Shown here: positions 5,733 through 7,019 of the stretch, in pieces
Layout: each line of letters begins with the position of its first letter
How positions within the stretch are numbered: position 1 is the first letter of the stretch
Assembly: GCA_021823555.1 (NCBI GenBank)
Contig: JAKANW010000149.1
Span: 1 to 7,019 of the forward strand
Direction of reading: 5' to 3'
DNA length: 7,019 nucleotides
DNA from: Chloroflexota bacterium
GTDB lineage: Bacteria > Chloroflexota > Anaerolineae > Anaerolineales > Villigracilaceae
Notes under the pieces: model-generated
The model's input: only the letters and a program-made list of their open reading frames with translations
Database searches by the model: none
What the model was told of the DNA's origin: nothing
Program-made: the position numbers and the translations under genes

Positions 5733-6356
5733 TTATTTTTTCAGGAACCTGCTGGCCAGTTTGTAAACCTGCTGGACGCGTTTCTCAGACAGGTTCCAAC
5801 TCGCCAGCTCGGACGCGATCAGGCGCTCATGTTTGCGGCTGATATCGCGTAACGCATTGCCCACAGATTTGCGAACGTACTCGCTTGGGTCCGAGCGCAT
5901 TGGGCTAAGAAGCTGGATCGCGGCCTGGGGGTGGTCTTGAAAATAGGGACGCGCGGTCCAGACGCGCAGACCCTCGGTCACAGCGCGACGCGTGTTGGGA
6001 TTGGTATCCGACAACCAGTCTCGCATCACGGGGATGGCCTTTTCATAGCCTGTATCCTGGCAATACTGGTCGAATGCCTTCGCCAGGATTTCCTGTACCC
6101 GCCAGTCTTCATCCAGGCTGACGCGCAAATGCAGGAAGGCCAGGCTTTCCTTGGAGTGGGCGGCCAGCTTTCCAAGCAGGAAGGTCGCCAACATGCGCGC
6201 TTGGGGCACATTCGAAACGTATAATTGGTGCGCCAGTTCGAACGTCTCTGCCGAATTGTGGCTGGCGAGGATTTCCTCTGCAGCCTGCAGGATATCCGTA
6301 AATCCATGCTCGGTCTTTTTGACGCGCCGGACGAGAGATTGCATCATTTCAGCCAT
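5733..6356 (-). CDS. HEAT-repeat protein of the DNA alkylation repair (AlkD-like) family
   Basis: An all-helical protein of 207 residues made of HEAT-like repeats. It includes SLDEDWRVQEILAKAFDQY (80-98), the repeat with NPNTRRAVTEGLRVW (119-133) and a highly typical SDPSEYVRKSVGNALRDISRKH (155-176), followed by SWNLSEKRVQQVYKLA. These segments are characteristic of the AlkC/AlkD-related DNA alkylation repair superfamily, whose active members are glycosylases for N3- and N7-alkylpurines. Placing Trp85 on AlkD Trp109 puts Glu89 where AlkD has the catalytic Asp113, and Arg123 is a candidate for AlkD Arg148. This hand alignment is an inference, and an Asp-to-Glu change means activity is not assured. 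Some family members have no glycosylase activity. The ATG lies inside the end of tmk (13-nt overlap), with AAGGTGA upstream as ribosome binding site. Confidence 0.8.
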   Translation of the reverse strand: MAEMMQSLVRRVKKTEHGFTDILQAAEEILASHNSAETFELAHQLYVSNVPQARMLATFLLGKLAAHSKESLAFLHLRVSLDEDWRVQEILAKAFDQYCQDTGYEKAIPVMRDWLSDTNPNTRRAVTEGLRVWTARPYFQDHPQAAIQLLSPMRSDPSEYVRKSVGNALRDISRKHERLIASELASWNLSEKRVQQVYKLASRFLKK

Positions 6357-6949
6357 CGTTCAATCACCTTTCTCAACCCACTCTGCACCTTTTCCCAGCT
6401 TTGTTCCGCGTCCACCACCACCCATCTCCCCGGCTCCTGCTTCGCCAGTTCCAGGTACCCTTTCCGTACGCGCTGGTGAAATTCGACCGTGTAGGCATCC
6501 AGGCGGTTCCATTCGTTCGTTTTGCGCTTCAGACCCACTTCCACGTCGAGGTCAAGCAAGATGGTCAGGTCCGGGACCAGCCCGCCCGTCGCGTAGCGGA
6601 TCAGCGCCCGCACCTGCTCCAGGTCCTGCTGGTGACCGTAGCCCTGATAGGCGATGGTTGAATCAGCGTAGCGGTCGGAGAGCACGATCTCGCCCAGCGC
6701 CAACCGTGGACGGATGGCCTGTTCCACGATCTGGGCGCGCGCCGCCTGGTAGAGCAGCGTCTCGGTGCGCGGGTGCATTTCCGCATTCTTCAAGTCGTGC
6801 AGGATATCGCGGATCTGCTCGCTGATGGATGTCCCGCCCGGCTCGCGCGTGGGGAAAACTGTATACCCCTTCTCACGCAGGTACTCGACGAGATGGGGGA
6901 TGTGAGAGGTCTTGCCGGAGCCTTCGGGGCCTTCGAGAGTAATGAACAT
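6344..6949 (-). CDS. tmk: Thymidylate kinase (dTMP kinase)
   Basis: Cytosolic kinase that converts dTMP to dTDP with ATP, required for dTTP and DNA synthesis. The 201-residue product begins directly with MFITLEGPEGSGKT, giving the P-loop GPEGSGKT at 7-14. TREPGGT follows at 34-40, then LLYQAARAQI (65-74), the DRY motif in SDRYADSTIAYQGYG (91-105) and LLDLDVEVGLKRK (131-143). The lid end, NRLDAYTVEFHQRVRKGY (148-165), matches the usual RLD...FHERVR pattern. No key residue seems missing. It is slightly shorter than the E. coli enzyme (213). The ATG is 2 nt after the stop of the preceding open frame, whose last codons (CAGGTAA) also supply a weak ribosome binding site. It overlaps the HEAT-repeat gene by 13 nt. 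Confidence 0.96.
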   Translation of the reverse strand: MFITLEGPEGSGKTSHIPHLVEYLREKGYTVFPTREPGGTSISEQIRDILHDLKNAEMHPRTETLLYQAARAQIVEQAIRPRLALGEIVLSDRYADSTIAYQGYGHQQDLEQVRALIRYATGGLVPDLTILLDLDVEVGLKRKTNEWNRLDAYTVEFHQRVRKGYLELAKQEPGRWVVVDAEQSWEKVQSGLRKVIERWLK

Positions 6950-6951
6950 TT

Positions 6952-7017
6952 TTACCTGAGATGATCGCGGACGAGAAGATATTCTTGCAACAACATATCA
7001 AAGCCGAAGCCAATTTT
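6952..7017 (-). CDS. 3' end of an unidentified gene upstream of tmk (partial)
   Basis: Reading the minus strand from the window edge, one frame stays open for 21 codons and ends in TAA at 6954-6952, 2 nt before the tmk ATG. The visible C-terminus is KIGFGFDMLLQEYLLVRDHL plus a final Arg. The other two frames either contain an early stop or run into tmk in the wrong phase. The close spacing fits the other junctions of this cluster, so it is probably the last part of the gene before tmk. I do not recognise the protein from so short a tail. Confidence 0.5.
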   Translation of the reverse strand, partial: KIGFGFDMLLQEYLLVRDHLR

Positions 7018-7019
7018 CA

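Noticed and set aside
6151..6825. Plus-strand open frame of 224 codons opposite the HEAT-repeat gene and tmk
   Set aside because: Its product is low-complexity (Pro, Arg, Ser rich) with no domain, and the opposite strand holds two genes with clear family motifs. It is an antisense shadow.
1..7019. CRISPR array, mobile element, tRNA or phage gene
   Set aside because: No regularly spaced repeats, transposase or integrase motifs, terminal inverted repeats or tRNA cloverleaf were seen on either strand. The two large inverted repeats are terminators.

Overview
The window looks like chromosomal DNA of an Anaerolineae-type member of the Chloroflexota. This is inferred from protein character, not from a marker gene: the peptide-type ABC permeases carry cysteine pairs in their outer loops, the guanylate kinase has a GKD P-loop, and a single-RRM protein with an RGG tail and a FmdB zinc ribbon with a long acidic tail are present. 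Base composition is moderately GC-rich and even throughout. I see no insertion sequence, phage gene, CRISPR array, tRNA or rRNA. Most of the window is ordinary housekeeping DNA, and there is no stretch over 300 bases without a gene.

Layout. Positions 14-2029 (+) hold the two membrane subunits of a dipeptide/oligopeptide-type (DppB/DppC) ABC importer. They are the 3' end of an operon that begins outside the window and stops at a strong hairpin at 2047-2078. Positions 3538-2097 (-) hold gmk (guanylate kinase) and a rhomboid intramembrane protease, translationally coupled through a GTGA overlap and converging on the same hairpin. A 66-bp divergent promoter region (3539-3604) separates gmk from a FmdB-family zinc-ribbon gene (3605-3997, +). 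That gene in turn converges on an RRM RNA-binding protein gene (4396-4052, -) across a second bidirectional hairpin (4001-4035). From 7019 down to 4510 (-) runs a tight cluster: the 3' tail of an unidentified gene, tmk (thymidylate kinase), an AlkD-like HEAT-repeat protein, an S51/peptidase E-like protein and a ClbS/DfsB (DUF1706) four-helix-bundle protein. The first four genes are separated by 2 nt or overlap by 13 nt. The ClbS-like gene follows after 30 nt.

How the genes relate. The two nucleotide monophosphate kinases, gmk and tmk, each head or join a small operon with unrelated partners. The most suggestive functional link is the AlkD-like and ClbS-like genes in one cluster, since both families include members that deal with DNA alkylation or DNA-alkylating toxins. 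This is a hypothesis only. The best regulatory signal is the gmk/fmdB divergent region: on each strand a -10-like hexamer ends exactly 6 nt before the ATG, suggesting leaderless transcripts in both directions.
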